Shown in pieces: positions 1-5,373 of a stretch of DNA of 7,197 bases (the stretch's first letter is position 1; every line of letters begins with the position of its first letter). Origin of the DNA: Comamonadaceae bacterium CG_4_10_14_3_um_filter_60_75 (GTDB lineage: Bacteria > Pseudomonadota > Gammaproteobacteria > Burkholderiales > Burkholderiaceae_C); assembly GCA_002784245.1 (NCBI GenBank), contig PFKL01000018.1, positions 1-7,197 of the forward strand, in the 5' to 3' direction. Below the pieces are notes generated by a model. It searched no databases. It was not told the DNA's origin and saw only the letters and a list, made by a program, of their open reading frames with translations. The position numbers and the translations under genes are program-made.

Positions 1-201
1 TTGCTGCGCCTTGGTGGTGGACTTGATGTGCCACTGCAGCAGCGGCAGGTTCAGTGCGGTGGCTACTTCTTCGGCCAGCATGGTTTTGCCGGTGCCGGGC
101 TCGCCCTTGACCAGCAGTGGACGCTGCAAGGTGATGGCGGCGTTGACCGAGAGCATCAGGTCGTCAGTGGCGACGTAGTTGGGGGTGCCTTGGAATTTCA
201 T
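1..201 (-). CDS. MoxR-family AAA ATPase, N-terminal fragment
   Basis: The gene begins with ATG at 201 and leaves the window at position 1, so only the first 67 residues are visible. They contain a clear Walker A P-loop, GEPGTGKT at residues 33-40, preceded by RPLLVK and followed by MLAEEVA, the usual N-terminal pattern of MoxR/AAA_3 ATPases. In this family the ATPase acts as a chaperone-like factor that inserts cofactors or activates partner enzymes, usually with a von Willebrand factor A protein encoded beside it. The partner and Walker B region lie outside the window. The gene is divergent from the cytochrome c gene and shares a 159-bp intergenic region with it. No clear Shine-Dalgarno sequence precedes the ATG; the start is chosen because the P-loop spacing fits the family and homologues recalled begin MKF. 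The family call is firm, the client protein is unknown. Confidence 0.88.
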   Translation of the reverse strand, partial: MKFQGTPNYVATDDLMLSVNAAITLQRPLLVKGEPGTGKTMLAEEVATALNLPLLQWHIKSTTKAQQ

Positions 202-207
202 CGGGGT

Positions 208-297
208 GTTGGCGGTTGGTTGAAGTGCGTTAACTGCTAAATAGGGCCAAGAAAAGCGCTGGGGTATGGGGTTTACGCCAACTGTTGGCTACCCAAC
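208..297. repeat. Cluster of GTTGG/CCAAC pentamers in the divergent promoter region
   Basis: Five copies of the same pentamer in either orientation occur within 90 bp: GTTGG at 208-212, 214-218 and 284-288, and CCAAC at 278-282 and 293-297. The last three form an alternating set, CCAAC-T-GTTGG-CTAC-CCAAC, so the central GTTGG could pair with either neighbour (a 5-1-5 palindrome or a 5-4-5 hairpin). This could be a regulator binding cluster or a small RNA structure in the leader of either divergent gene. No known operator was recognised. Confidence 0.3.
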
Positions 298-304
298 GCG
301 TCCC

Positions 305-310
305 TATAAT
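305..310 (+). promoter_or_regulatory. Candidate -10 hexamer TATAAT for the cytochrome c gene
   Basis: A perfect TATAAT lies 50 bp before the cytochrome start codon. No good -35 sits 16-18 bp upstream (CTGTTG at 282-287 is poor). If used, transcription would start near 317, giving a leader of about 44 nt, and the FNR-like box at 314-327 would cover the start point and act as a repressor site. Confidence 0.35.
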
Positions 311-313
311 TCT

Positions 314-327
314 TTGACATTTATCAA
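314..327. promoter_or_regulatory. FNR/ANR-type operator upstream of the cytochrome c gene
   Basis: The sequence TTGACATTTATCAA matches the FNR-family consensus TTGAT-N4-ATCAA at 9 of 10 specified positions; only the fifth base differs (C for T). Its centre is at 320.5. A class II FNR-activated promoter has the box centred at -41.5, which would place the transcript start near 362, at the ATG itself. The A/T-rich TATTTT at 348-353 could then serve as -10. TTGACA at 314-319 is also a perfect sigma-70 -35 hexamer, with TTTATA at 338-343 after an 18-bp spacer, so the site could simply be a promoter element. Redox control of a cytochrome is biologically sensible but unproven here. Confidence 0.45.
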
Positions 328-360
328 ACGCTCAGTGTTTATATTCCTATTTTTTGCAAA

Positions 361-1014
361 ATGAACAAACTGCTTTCTCTTTTCACGCTGGCCATTGCTG
401 CCTGTTCGCTACCCGCCTTCGCTCAAGATGTCCAGGGCGACGCGCTGGCCGGCTCCAAGAAAAATGCGCTGTGCATTGGGTGCCATGGTATCAAGGGTTT
501 CCATACCGCGTTTCCCGAGACGCACCGGGTGCCAAAACTGTCCGGCCAGAGTGCGGGGTATCTGACGGCAGCACTGCAAGCGTATCGCAGCGGTGAGCGC
601 AAGCACCCGTCAATGCGGGCGATTGCTTCGACCCTGTCTGCACAGGACATGGCCGATCTGGCCGCTTACTATGAATCCACCGGCACCGGCGCAAGTCTGC
701 CCGCTGCGGTTGCCGCGGGCTCCGCCCAGGCTGATGCACTGGTGGCCAGGGCTGGCTGTACCTCTTGCCATGGTGCCAATTTAAGCGCGCCGATTGCCCC
801 GAATTACCCGAGGATTGCCGGCCAGCACGCTGATTACGTTTATGTGGCGCTGAGAGCGTACAAGACCACCGACAAGCCACTGATCGGTCGCGCCAACCCT
901 ATCATGGGCGGCATCGCCGCGCAGTTTTCCAATGCCGAACTGAAGGTGTTGGCCGACTATGTGGGTAGCCTGCCTGGCGAACTGCAGACCGTTCAGCGCG
1001 ATCGCGTCAAGTAA
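361..1014 (+). CDS. Di-heme cytochrome c4-like protein
   Basis: The 217-residue product carries an export signal (residues 1-21, Lys3, hydrophobic core 4-14, cleavage expected after AFA). Two c-type heme-binding motifs follow in a duplicated fold: CIGCH at 38-42 and CTSCH at 133-137. Met85 and Met182, each in a conserved position after its heme motif, are the likely distal iron ligands. Length, tandem domains and the LSGQ...YL...AL..Y and IAGQ...Y...AL..Y repeats fit cytochrome c4, a periplasmic electron carrier that feeds terminal oxidases of the cbb3 or related type. The short IAAC at 12-15 also satisfies a lipobox, so lipoprotein anchoring through Cys15 cannot be excluded, although the type I cleavage site looks better. 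No Shine-Dalgarno sequence precedes ATG 361; the start is fixed by the signal peptide and by an upstream in-frame stop at 307-309. It is divergent from the MoxR gene. Confidence 0.92.
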   Translation: MNKLLSLFTLAIAACSLPAFAQDVQGDALAGSKKNALCIGCHGIKGFHTAFPETHRVPKLSGQSAGYLTAALQAYRSGERKHPSMRAIASTLSAQDMADLAAYYESTGTGASLPAAVAAGSAQADALVARAGCTSCHGANLSAPIAPNYPRIAGQHADYVYVALRAYKTTDKPLIGRANPIMGGIAAQFSNAELKVLADYVGSLPGELQTVQRDRVK

Positions 1015-1015
1015 A

Positions 1016-1055
1016 CGCCGGGCTGACTATCGGCTTAATCTCGTGTCGCCCGGCG
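1016..1055. terminator. Inverted repeat between convergent genes, possible weak terminator
   Basis: CGCCGGGC at 1016-1023 is perfectly repeated in inverted form as GCCCGGCG at 1048-1055, with a 24-nt loop. It starts just after the cytochrome stop codon and covers the last codons of the convergent DUF1841 gene. There is no following T-run in either direction and the loop is long, so it is not a classical intrinsic terminator. It could stall or protect transcript ends from both sides. Confidence 0.3.
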
Positions 1056-1469
1056 CTGGACGCTGGCGACGTAGCCCTGGCCATCGGGCGGGCGGCCAGC
1101 GCGTTGACTTTCCCACAGCATCTGGCCCAGGCATTCCATCACCTCGTGGTGCGCGTCGTGCAATGAATCGAGCCGGTGCGTGAGCAACTCAACGGCCTGG
1201 CGTATGCCGCGCGGCTGGTCGATGCTGCATTGTTCGCTAATCGATAAATGCATCGACAGGTGCAAGAACGGGTTGGTTTTGCCGTCGTCGGCTTGAGCCA
1301 TGCAGCGCAGGGCCGCGTCGACGTCCGACAGCGCGGCGTGATGCTCGGGGTGCTCGTCGATCCACAGTGACGCCAGCGTTTCAATCGGCTGCATCGCTTG
1401 CCCGCTTTGGGCTTTGGCGTAGACCGAGCAGAAAAAGCGGCGCACGTCTTCTTGCGATGGGTCAAACAT
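1035..1469 (-). CDS. DUF1841 family protein
   Basis: This 144-residue protein is recognised as DUF1841 from its N-terminal MFDPSQEDVRRFFCSVY segment (residues 1-17), the central NPFLHLSMHL followed by EQ.SIDQP.GIR, and a C-terminal ECLG.MLWE.QR.G.PPDG motif. The family is mostly found in beta- and gammaproteobacteria and has no established function. The protein is soluble, probably helical, His- and acid-rich, with no signal peptide or membrane segment. Alternating conserved His residues (HL..HL and HDAHHE) might bind a metal, which is inference only. It is the last gene of a minus-strand run, 33 bp after the TRIC gene, and its end faces the cytochrome gene 20 bp away. No clear Shine-Dalgarno sequence is seen before ATG 1469. 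Confidence 0.85.
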   Translation of the reverse strand: MFDPSQEDVRRFFCSVYAKAQSGQAMQPIETLASLWIDEHPEHHAALSDVDAALRCMAQADDGKTNPFLHLSMHLSISEQCSIDQPRGIRQAVELLTHRLDSLHDAHHEVMECLGQMLWESQRAGRPPDGQGYVASVQRRATRD

Positions 1470-1502
1470 GGTGGTGTCCGGTTCGGATCTTGGGTTGGGG
1501 CA

Positions 1503-2141
1503 TCAAAGTTGCCAGGCGGGCAGGCGCCAATTGCGCCACAGCGCCAGCCAACGCAGCCCTGCGGTGACGCCCACACAAGCCAGTAAAGCGAGCCAGCCAG
1601 GCGCGCCCAGCTGCCAGACGCCAACATAGCACCAGCCGCCGACAAAAGCACAGACAGCGTAGGGCTGGTGGTCACTGAACGTCGCCGGAATCTGGTTGCA
1701 CACAATGTCGCGCAACACGCCACCAAAGACGCCGGTGATCAGTCCCATCAGCACCGCCACCAGGGCGGGCATGCCCGAGACCAGTGCCTGATGCACGCCG
1801 GTGGCGGTAAACAAGCCTAGCCCAAGCGCGTCAGGTATGGCGATGGTGCGCAAGGTGGTTTCAAAATGATGGCGGCGCAGGAACAGCATGCTCATCAGGC
1901 AGAGCGCCAGCACACCCCACAGCATTTCAACATGGCGCACCCAAAAGAACGGCCGCTCGTCGAGCAACAGGTCGCGCAAGGTACCCCCGCCAAAGGCGGC
2001 CAGAAACCCGACGACAAAGATGCCCACGGCGTCCAGCCGTTTGCGCGCGCCCTCCAAGACCCCTGACAAGGCAAACGCTGCAGTACCCGCGAGCTCGACC
2101 AGCAAGCGCAGCGTATCGCCCCATTGTTGAAAACTGTTCAT
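1503..2141 (-). CDS. TRIC / UPF0126 family membrane protein (YicG-like)
   Basis: The 212-residue product is strongly hydrophobic with about seven membrane segments and an internal duplication. Each half has the family's glycine-rich signature: GGGTLRD at 51-57 and GGVLRD at 140-145, the second followed by NQIP at 149-152. These define the UPF0126 family, whose prokaryotic members are structurally related to the trimeric intracellular cation channels of animal endoplasmic reticulum. Bacterial members have been called glycine transporters in domain names, and prokaryotic TRIC proteins have been shown to conduct monovalent cations. It should act in the inner membrane; substrate in this organism is unknown. 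It follows phoH by 45 bp and precedes the DUF1841 gene by 33 bp, all on the same strand, so co-transcription is plausible. Confidence 0.9.
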   Translation of the reverse strand: MNSFQQWGDTLRLLVELAGTAAFALSGVLEGARKRLDAVGIFVVGFLAAFGGGTLRDLLLDERPFFWVRHVEMLWGVLALCLMSMLFLRRHHFETTLRTIAIPDALGLGLFTATGVHQALVSGMPALVAVLMGLITGVFGGVLRDIVCNQIPATFSDHQPYAVCAFVGGWCYVGVWQLGAPGWLALLACVGVTAGLRWLALWRNWRLPAWQL

Positions 2142-2186
2142 CGCTGAATTGTCGCGTCATGGCTTGCGCCTGTGCGTCGCAGCAGA

Positions 2187-3152
2187 TCAATGTCCCCTTC
2201 TCTTGGCGGTGACACGGTTGTCCGCGCTGCGCCCGGGTTGGTCGTAAGCGTCAACAATACGCGCCACCAGCGGGTGGCGCACCACGTCAGCACTGGTCAA
2301 CCGACAAATGGCGATGCCCTCCACACTCTTGAGCACGCGCTCGGCGTCGATCAGGCCGCTGAGCTGCTCGCTGGGCAGGTCGATCTGGCTGACGTCGCCA
2401 GTGACCACCGCCTTGGAGCCAAAACCGATGCGCGTCAAAAACATCTTCATCTGTTCGGGTGTGGTGTTTTGCGCTTCGTCCAGAATCACAAACGCGGTGT
2501 TGAGCGTGCGTCCGCGCATGAAGGCCAGCGGCGCGATCTCGATGGTTTGGCGCTCAAACGCTTTTTGCACCGCATCAAAGCCCATCAGGTCGTAGAGTGC
2601 GTCGTACAGCGGGCGCAGGTAGGGGTCAATCTTCTGCGCCAGGTCGCCGGGCAAATAGCCCAGTCGCTCACCGGCTTCCACCGCCGGGCGGGTCAGCACA
2701 ATGCGCTGCACCGTGCTGCGTTGCAGGGCGTCAACGGCCATGGCCACCGCCAGGTAGGTTTTGCCAGTACCTGCCGGGCCGATGCCCAGGGTGATGTCGT
2801 GGCTGGCGATGCAGTCAAGGTAATGCGCCTGGTTCATCGAGCGGGGTTTGAGGTCGGCGCGGCGCGTTTTCAGCGACGGTGCGTCGGTGCCGCCGACGTC
2901 GCCGTCACCCGAGAGCATCAACTGCACCGTGCGCGGCTCAATCGGGCGCGCGGCCATCTCGTACAGGGCTTGCAACATGTCCATGGCGCGCTTGGCGTTG
3001 ACCTTCAGGCCGTCCACTTTGAACTGCTCATGGCGGTGTGCAATCTTGACCTGCAACGCGGTCTCGATGGTACGCAGATGCGCGTCCATCGGGCCACACA
3101 AATGGCCCAGGCGGGTATTGTTGGGAGGCGAAAAAATGTGGCGAAGAATCAC
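2187..3152 (-). CDS. phoH: PhoH-like (YbeZ-type) P-loop ATPase
   Basis: From the GTG at 3152 the product is 321 residues. The ATPase domain has Walker A GPAGTGKT at 125-132 and Walker B FVILDEAQN at 221-229, with the PhoH-typical TRPAVEAGERLGYLPGD (154-170), MRGRTLN (212-218) and GDVSQIDLP segments. PhoH/YbeZ proteins are cytoplasmic NTPases linked to RNA metabolism and act with the endonuclease YbeY in ribosomal RNA processing. The GTG start gives MILRHIFSPPNNTRL, matching the N-terminus I expect for burkholderial homologues, with a weak GGA 9 nt upstream. ATG 3182 would add ten residues but has no ribosome site and comes within 12 bp of ruvA. The same frame stays open to 3650, but that stretch is antisense to ruvA and not credible as protein. 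No ybeY gene follows, which is unusual for this family. Confidence 0.93.
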   Translation of the reverse strand: MILRHIFSPPNNTRLGHLCGPMDAHLRTIETALQVKIAHRHEQFKVDGLKVNAKRAMDMLQALYEMAARPIEPRTVQLMLSGDGDVGGTDAPSLKTRRADLKPRSMNQAHYLDCIASHDITLGIGPAGTGKTYLAVAMAVDALQRSTVQRIVLTRPAVEAGERLGYLPGDLAQKIDPYLRPLYDALYDLMGFDAVQKAFERQTIEIAPLAFMRGRTLNTAFVILDEAQNTTPEQMKMFLTRIGFGSKAVVTGDVSQIDLPSEQLSGLIDAERVLKSVEGIAICRLTSADVVRHPLVARIVDAYDQPGRSADNRVTAKRRGH

Positions 3153-3180
3153 GTTGATAATTCCAGAAAAAATGTCCCCC

Positions 3181-3206
3181 ATGATAGGTAAAAAATGATC
3201 GGCAAA
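3181..3206 (+). promoter_or_regulatory. Duplicated ruvA start region with ribosome binding site
   Basis: The ruvA start ATGATCGGCAAA (3195-3206) is preceded by a near-copy ATGATAGGTAAA (3181-3192), identical at 10 of 12 positions. The upstream copy opens a five-codon frame, MIGKK, whose TGA stop (3196-3198) overlaps the ruvA ATG in an ATGA arrangement. TAGGT at 3185-3189 lies 5 nt before ATG 3195 and is the likely ruvA Shine-Dalgarno element, supporting 3195 as the true start. The mini-frame has no ribosome site of its own that I can see. Confidence 0.5.
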
Positions 3207-3767
3207 CTCACAGGCCTGCTTGACAGCAAAAATCCGCCGCAAGTCATCATCGACTGCCACGGCGTCGGCTACGAGGTGCAGGTACCCATGAGCACCTTCT
3301 ACAACCTGCCTGAGGTCGGCGCAAAGGTCGGACTGCTGACGCATTTTGTGGTGCGTGAGGACGCGCAAGTTCTGTACGGCTTTGCCAGCGCGGGTGAGCG
3401 CGAGGCGTTTCGCGAGCTGATCAAGGTCGGCGGTGTCGGCCCGCGCACTGCGCTGTCGGTGCTGTCGGGCATGAGCGTGGCCGAGCTGTCGCAGGCGATC
3501 ACCTTGCAGGAACTCGGTCGCCTGATCAAGGTGCCCGGCATTGGCAAAAAAACCGCTGAGCGTCTGCTGCTGGAACTTAAAGGCAAACTCGGCCCAGACA
3601 TTGGCGTTGTGGCCAGCGTGGCCAGCGACGCGCAGTCCGACATCCTGCAAGCGCTGCTGGCGCTGGGCTACAGCGACAAGGAGGCTGCCGCAGCCCTGAA
3701 GGCGCTACCCAAGGATGTGGGTGTCAGCGATGGCATCAAGCTGGCGCTGAAAAGCCTGGCTAGGTAG
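3195..3767 (+). CDS. ruvA: Holliday junction branch migration protein RuvA
   Basis: The 190-residue product matches RuvA over its full length (E. coli RuvA is 203). Domain I is the OB fold at about 1-62 (MIGKLTGLL, GVGYEVQVP, HFVVREDAQVLYGF), including Glu55-Asp56 at the acidic pin position that sits at the junction centre. Domain II has two helix-hairpin-helix motifs, LIKVGGVGPRTAL at 75-87 and LIKVPGIGKKTAERLLLEL at 110-128. Domain III at about 145-190 is the RuvB-contacting three-helix module (ALLALGYSDKEAAAAL). A RuvA tetramer binds four-way junctions and guides the RuvB motor during recombinational repair. Neither ruvC nor ruvB is adjacent: phoH is divergent on the left and a restriction-modification cassette converges on the right, 29 bp away. 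No LexA box precedes it. I see no clear intrinsic terminator after the TAG stop. Confidence 0.97.
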   Translation: MIGKLTGLLDSKNPPQVIIDCHGVGYEVQVPMSTFYNLPEVGAKVGLLTHFVVREDAQVLYGFASAGEREAFRELIKVGGVGPRTALSVLSGMSVAELSQAITLQELGRLIKVPGIGKKTAERLLLELKGKLGPDIGVVASVASDAQSDILQALLALGYSDKEAAAALKALPKDVGVSDGIKLALKSLAR

Positions 3768-3796
3768 TTGTTGGACATGAATATCAACTCAACGAT

Positions 3797-4387
3797 TTAC
3801 GCTTTGAACTTGGTTTTCAGCCAATTGAGAAGCGCTCGTTGGTCAGCCGCAGTAGCACGTCGGACTTGCACCAGAAGCTTGTTGAGATCTGGTCGTTGCA
3901 GCGTGATGTTGGCTGCGCCCTCATTGCAAACTGAACAAATCGCTTTGAGATTATTGGCATCATCGGAGCCACCAAGGCTTTTGTCGATGACATGGCCAAT
4001 GTGTAACCTCGTTTTTCGCGAGGGGTCGTAGGGATGGGGTTCACCAGCCACAGCACCGCACATTTGACAGGTGAATCCATTGCGATCCAGCACAAATGCC
4101 CGCGTCTCTTTGGATATGCCTCTGGCAAAAGCCGGTTGTGGTTTTGCTGTTTCGAGCAAGTACTGGCCGGGCTTGAGGTCAGACCGGTCATTGTTCGTCA
4201 GAATCAGATAGCCTTCTTCGGTGCGGAGTTCCCTGATACGTCTGGCCCATTCACTGATGTTGCCTGCTACCAACCGTAGTTCATCAGATTCCATCACACG
4301 CCCGAGATTTGCCAAAAAATGCGCGCGTAACCGCGCGCGAGCTCCTCGTGAGGGCAATGCAACCTTCGAACTGGTAGTGGCCATCAT
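3797..4387 (-). CDS. HNH restriction endonuclease with N-terminal winged-helix region
   Basis: The 196-residue protein has two parts. Residues about 18-66 (RARLRAHFLAN, ESDELRLVAGNISEWARRI, EEGYLILT) look like a winged helix-turn-helix DNA-binding module. Residues about 92-160 form an HNH (beta-beta-alpha-metal) nuclease: zinc-type cysteines at CQMC 107-110 and CSVC 151-154, HIGH at 129-132 with His132 as the likely general base, and Asn146 as the HNH asparagine. The third position is Asn155 where many members have His, so it is an HNN variant. Pairing with an overlapping cytosine methyltransferase gene makes it the likely cognate type II restriction enzyme; cleavage site unknown. A strong ribosome site (GAGGG at 4392-4396) fits the second ATG at 4384 better than the one at 4387, so the protein may begin MATTSS with 195 residues. 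Confidence 0.85.
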   Translation of the reverse strand: MMATTSSKVALPSRGARARLRAHFLANLGRVMESDELRLVAGNISEWARRIRELRTEEGYLILTNNDRSDLKPGQYLLETAKPQPAFARGISKETRAFVLDRNGFTCQMCGAVAGEPHPYDPSRKTRLHIGHVIDKSLGGSDDANNLKAICSVCNEGAANITLQRPDLNKLLVQVRRATAADQRALLNWLKTKFKA

Positions 4388-4398
4388 GCTGCCCTCTT
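4382..4398 (-). promoter_or_regulatory. Ribosome binding site and stop-start overlap coupling endonuclease to methyltransferase
   Basis: Read on the minus strand, AAGAGGG (4398-4392) lies inside the end of the methyltransferase gene, followed by CAGC and ATGATGG. The methyltransferase TGA stop (4386-4384) overlaps both possible endonuclease ATGs (4387-4385 and 4384-4382). This is the best Shine-Dalgarno element in the cassette and suggests translational coupling. Confidence 0.6.
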
Positions 4399-5343
4399 GA
4401 ATAATCTGGACGAAACTGCCTTTTCGATGGCTTGTGCGATTTGGGCGCTGACCGCTTGAGCCACGGGCGGAGGAAAGGCGTTGCCGACTTGACGGTACGT
4501 TGGCGTTTTCTTGCCAACAAATTGCCAGTCATCGGGGAATCCCTGTATGCGAGCGCACATGCGTACCGTCAATCGTGGTGCCCCAACAAAGTCAATCGAA
4601 GGTGCCTCATTGGCCAGCCCTCCCCCATCAACGCCAAGCGCGGCCCAAGCCTGTCGGGAGCGGGTAGGGCCAAGGTCAGGTCCGCCATGTTTTTTACTGC
4701 CCCCAACGAGCGTCGGTGCTATGTCGTTGGCCTGATTTCGCCAAGCATCTGCACCACGCCAGCCGCTGGCGTTCATCAGGTTGTGTAACAGTTGTCCAAC
4801 GGTTGGAGGCAGCTGCATACTGGGCGCAGGCCAGCGAAAGTGCTCGGCAACCTCATGTCTCAGGGCAACGAAAACCACTCTGGGTCGTAATTGACTGACA
4901 CCGAAATCTGCAGCGTTGAACAGGTGCCAATCTGTCCAGTAACCCATGGATTGCAGCTGCTGGGCGATTTTCTGTCGATAGTCCACAAAAACAGCATCCA
5001 GCAATCCGCGAACGTTTTCCAGCATAACTGCTTGTGGCCGCGTCTCACTGACAACTCTGATGGCGTGCGGAAACATGTCACGCGAGTCAGCAGCTCCAAG
5101 TTGTTTACCCGCTTTTGAGAATGGAGGGCAAGGCACTCCTCCTGCAACCAAATCGATACCGCGGTATGCAGAGGCATCAAACTCGGTTAAATCGCCTTCA
5201 ATAACATTCCATTGCGGTCGATTTGCTCGCAGCGTACGACATGCAGCTTCGTCGATCTCTACAAGAGCCTGATGTTCAAAACCAGACTTTTCCAAGCCTT
5301 GTGCTTGGCCGCCAGCGCCGGCACATAATTCGAGGGAATTCAT
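4384..5343 (-). CDS. DNA (cytosine-5-)-methyltransferase
   Basis: The 319-residue product contains the ordered C5-methyltransferase motifs. Motif I (AdoMet binding) is LELCAGAGGQ at 4-13. Motif IV is GGVPCPPFS at 68-76 with catalytic Cys72. Motif VI is ENV at 109-111. Motif VIII is QLRPR at 151-155. Motifs IX-X are RLTVRMCARIQGFPDDW at 257-273 and QVGNAFPPPVA at 285-295. The target recognition region is short, about 172-256, and the whole protein is compact, similar to M.HhaI. It transfers a methyl group from AdoMet to a cytosine, protecting the host from the paired HNH enzyme; target sequence cannot be read from the protein. Motif IX has Met262 where many members have Glu (LTxRE). ATG 5343 puts motif I at the N-terminus as expected. 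No Shine-Dalgarno element precedes it; the leader is A/C-rich. A LexA-like box lies 12 bp upstream. No vsr gene accompanies it. Confidence 0.95.
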   Translation of the reverse strand: MNSLELCAGAGGQAQGLEKSGFEHQALVEIDEAACRTLRANRPQWNVIEGDLTEFDASAYRGIDLVAGGVPCPPFSKAGKQLGAADSRDMFPHAIRVVSETRPQAVMLENVRGLLDAVFVDYRQKIAQQLQSMGYWTDWHLFNAADFGVSQLRPRVVFVALRHEVAEHFRWPAPSMQLPPTVGQLLHNLMNASGWRGADAWRNQANDIAPTLVGGSKKHGGPDLGPTRSRQAWAALGVDGGGLANEAPSIDFVGAPRLTVRMCARIQGFPDDWQFVGKKTPTYRQVGNAFPPPVAQAVSAQIAQAIEKAVSSRLFKRAA

Positions 5344-5355
5344 TTGTGTTTGTGA

Positions 5356-5371
5356 CTGTATTTATTTACAG
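5356..5371. promoter_or_regulatory. LexA (SOS) box-like operator before the methyltransferase gene
   Basis: CTGTATTTATTTACAG fits the gamma/betaproteobacterial LexA operator CTGT-N8-ACAG exactly, with an all-A/T core as in the strongest E. coli boxes, and matches the 20-bp E. coli consensus at 15 positions. The inner inverted repeat extends to CTGTA/TACAG. It ends 12 bp before the methyltransferase ATG, with a possible -10 hexamer directly upstream, so a bound repressor would cover the expected transcription start. The alternative is an operator for another dimeric regulator, including autoregulation by the methyltransferase. Confidence 0.55.
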
Positions 5372-5373
5372 CT

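Larger units (their letters stand above)
3797..5343 (-). other. Two-gene restriction-modification cassette
   Basis: The unit contains a C5 cytosine methyltransferase gene followed by an HNH endonuclease gene, together filling the space between ruvA and the livK promoter region. Spot counts show lower GC inside it (31/60 at 4981-5040, 28/60 at 3901-3960) than in neighbouring livK (42/60 at 5761-5820). The promoter side is very AT-rich (18/60 at 5341-5400). It has no integrase, transposase or obvious direct repeats at its ends. Horizontal acquisition is inferred from composition and from the accessory nature of such systems. Confidence 0.7.

Noticed and set aside
633..646. CCTGT-CTGC-ACAGG inverted repeat as a second LexA box
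   Set aside because: The spacing is 4, not 8, and it lies inside the cytochrome coding sequence.
1139..1726. Minus-strand frame spanning the DUF1841 and TRIC genes
   Set aside because: It runs in a different frame across two recognised genes, and its Arg/Thr/Cys-rich translation has no family features.
2172..3191. Long plus-strand open frame opposite phoH
   Set aside because: It is the antisense of phoH; the translation is rich in Arg, His, Gln and Val with no domain pattern, while the minus strand encodes complete PhoH motifs.
3153..3650. N-terminal extension of phoH (487-residue reading)
   Set aside because: The extra residues are antisense to the conserved ruvA gene and do not resemble PhoH N-termini; an open frame there is expected in GC-rich DNA.
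3766..3796. GTTG/CAAC repeats after ruvA as an intrinsic terminator
   Set aside because: Stems are only four bases with long loops and no T-run on either strand.
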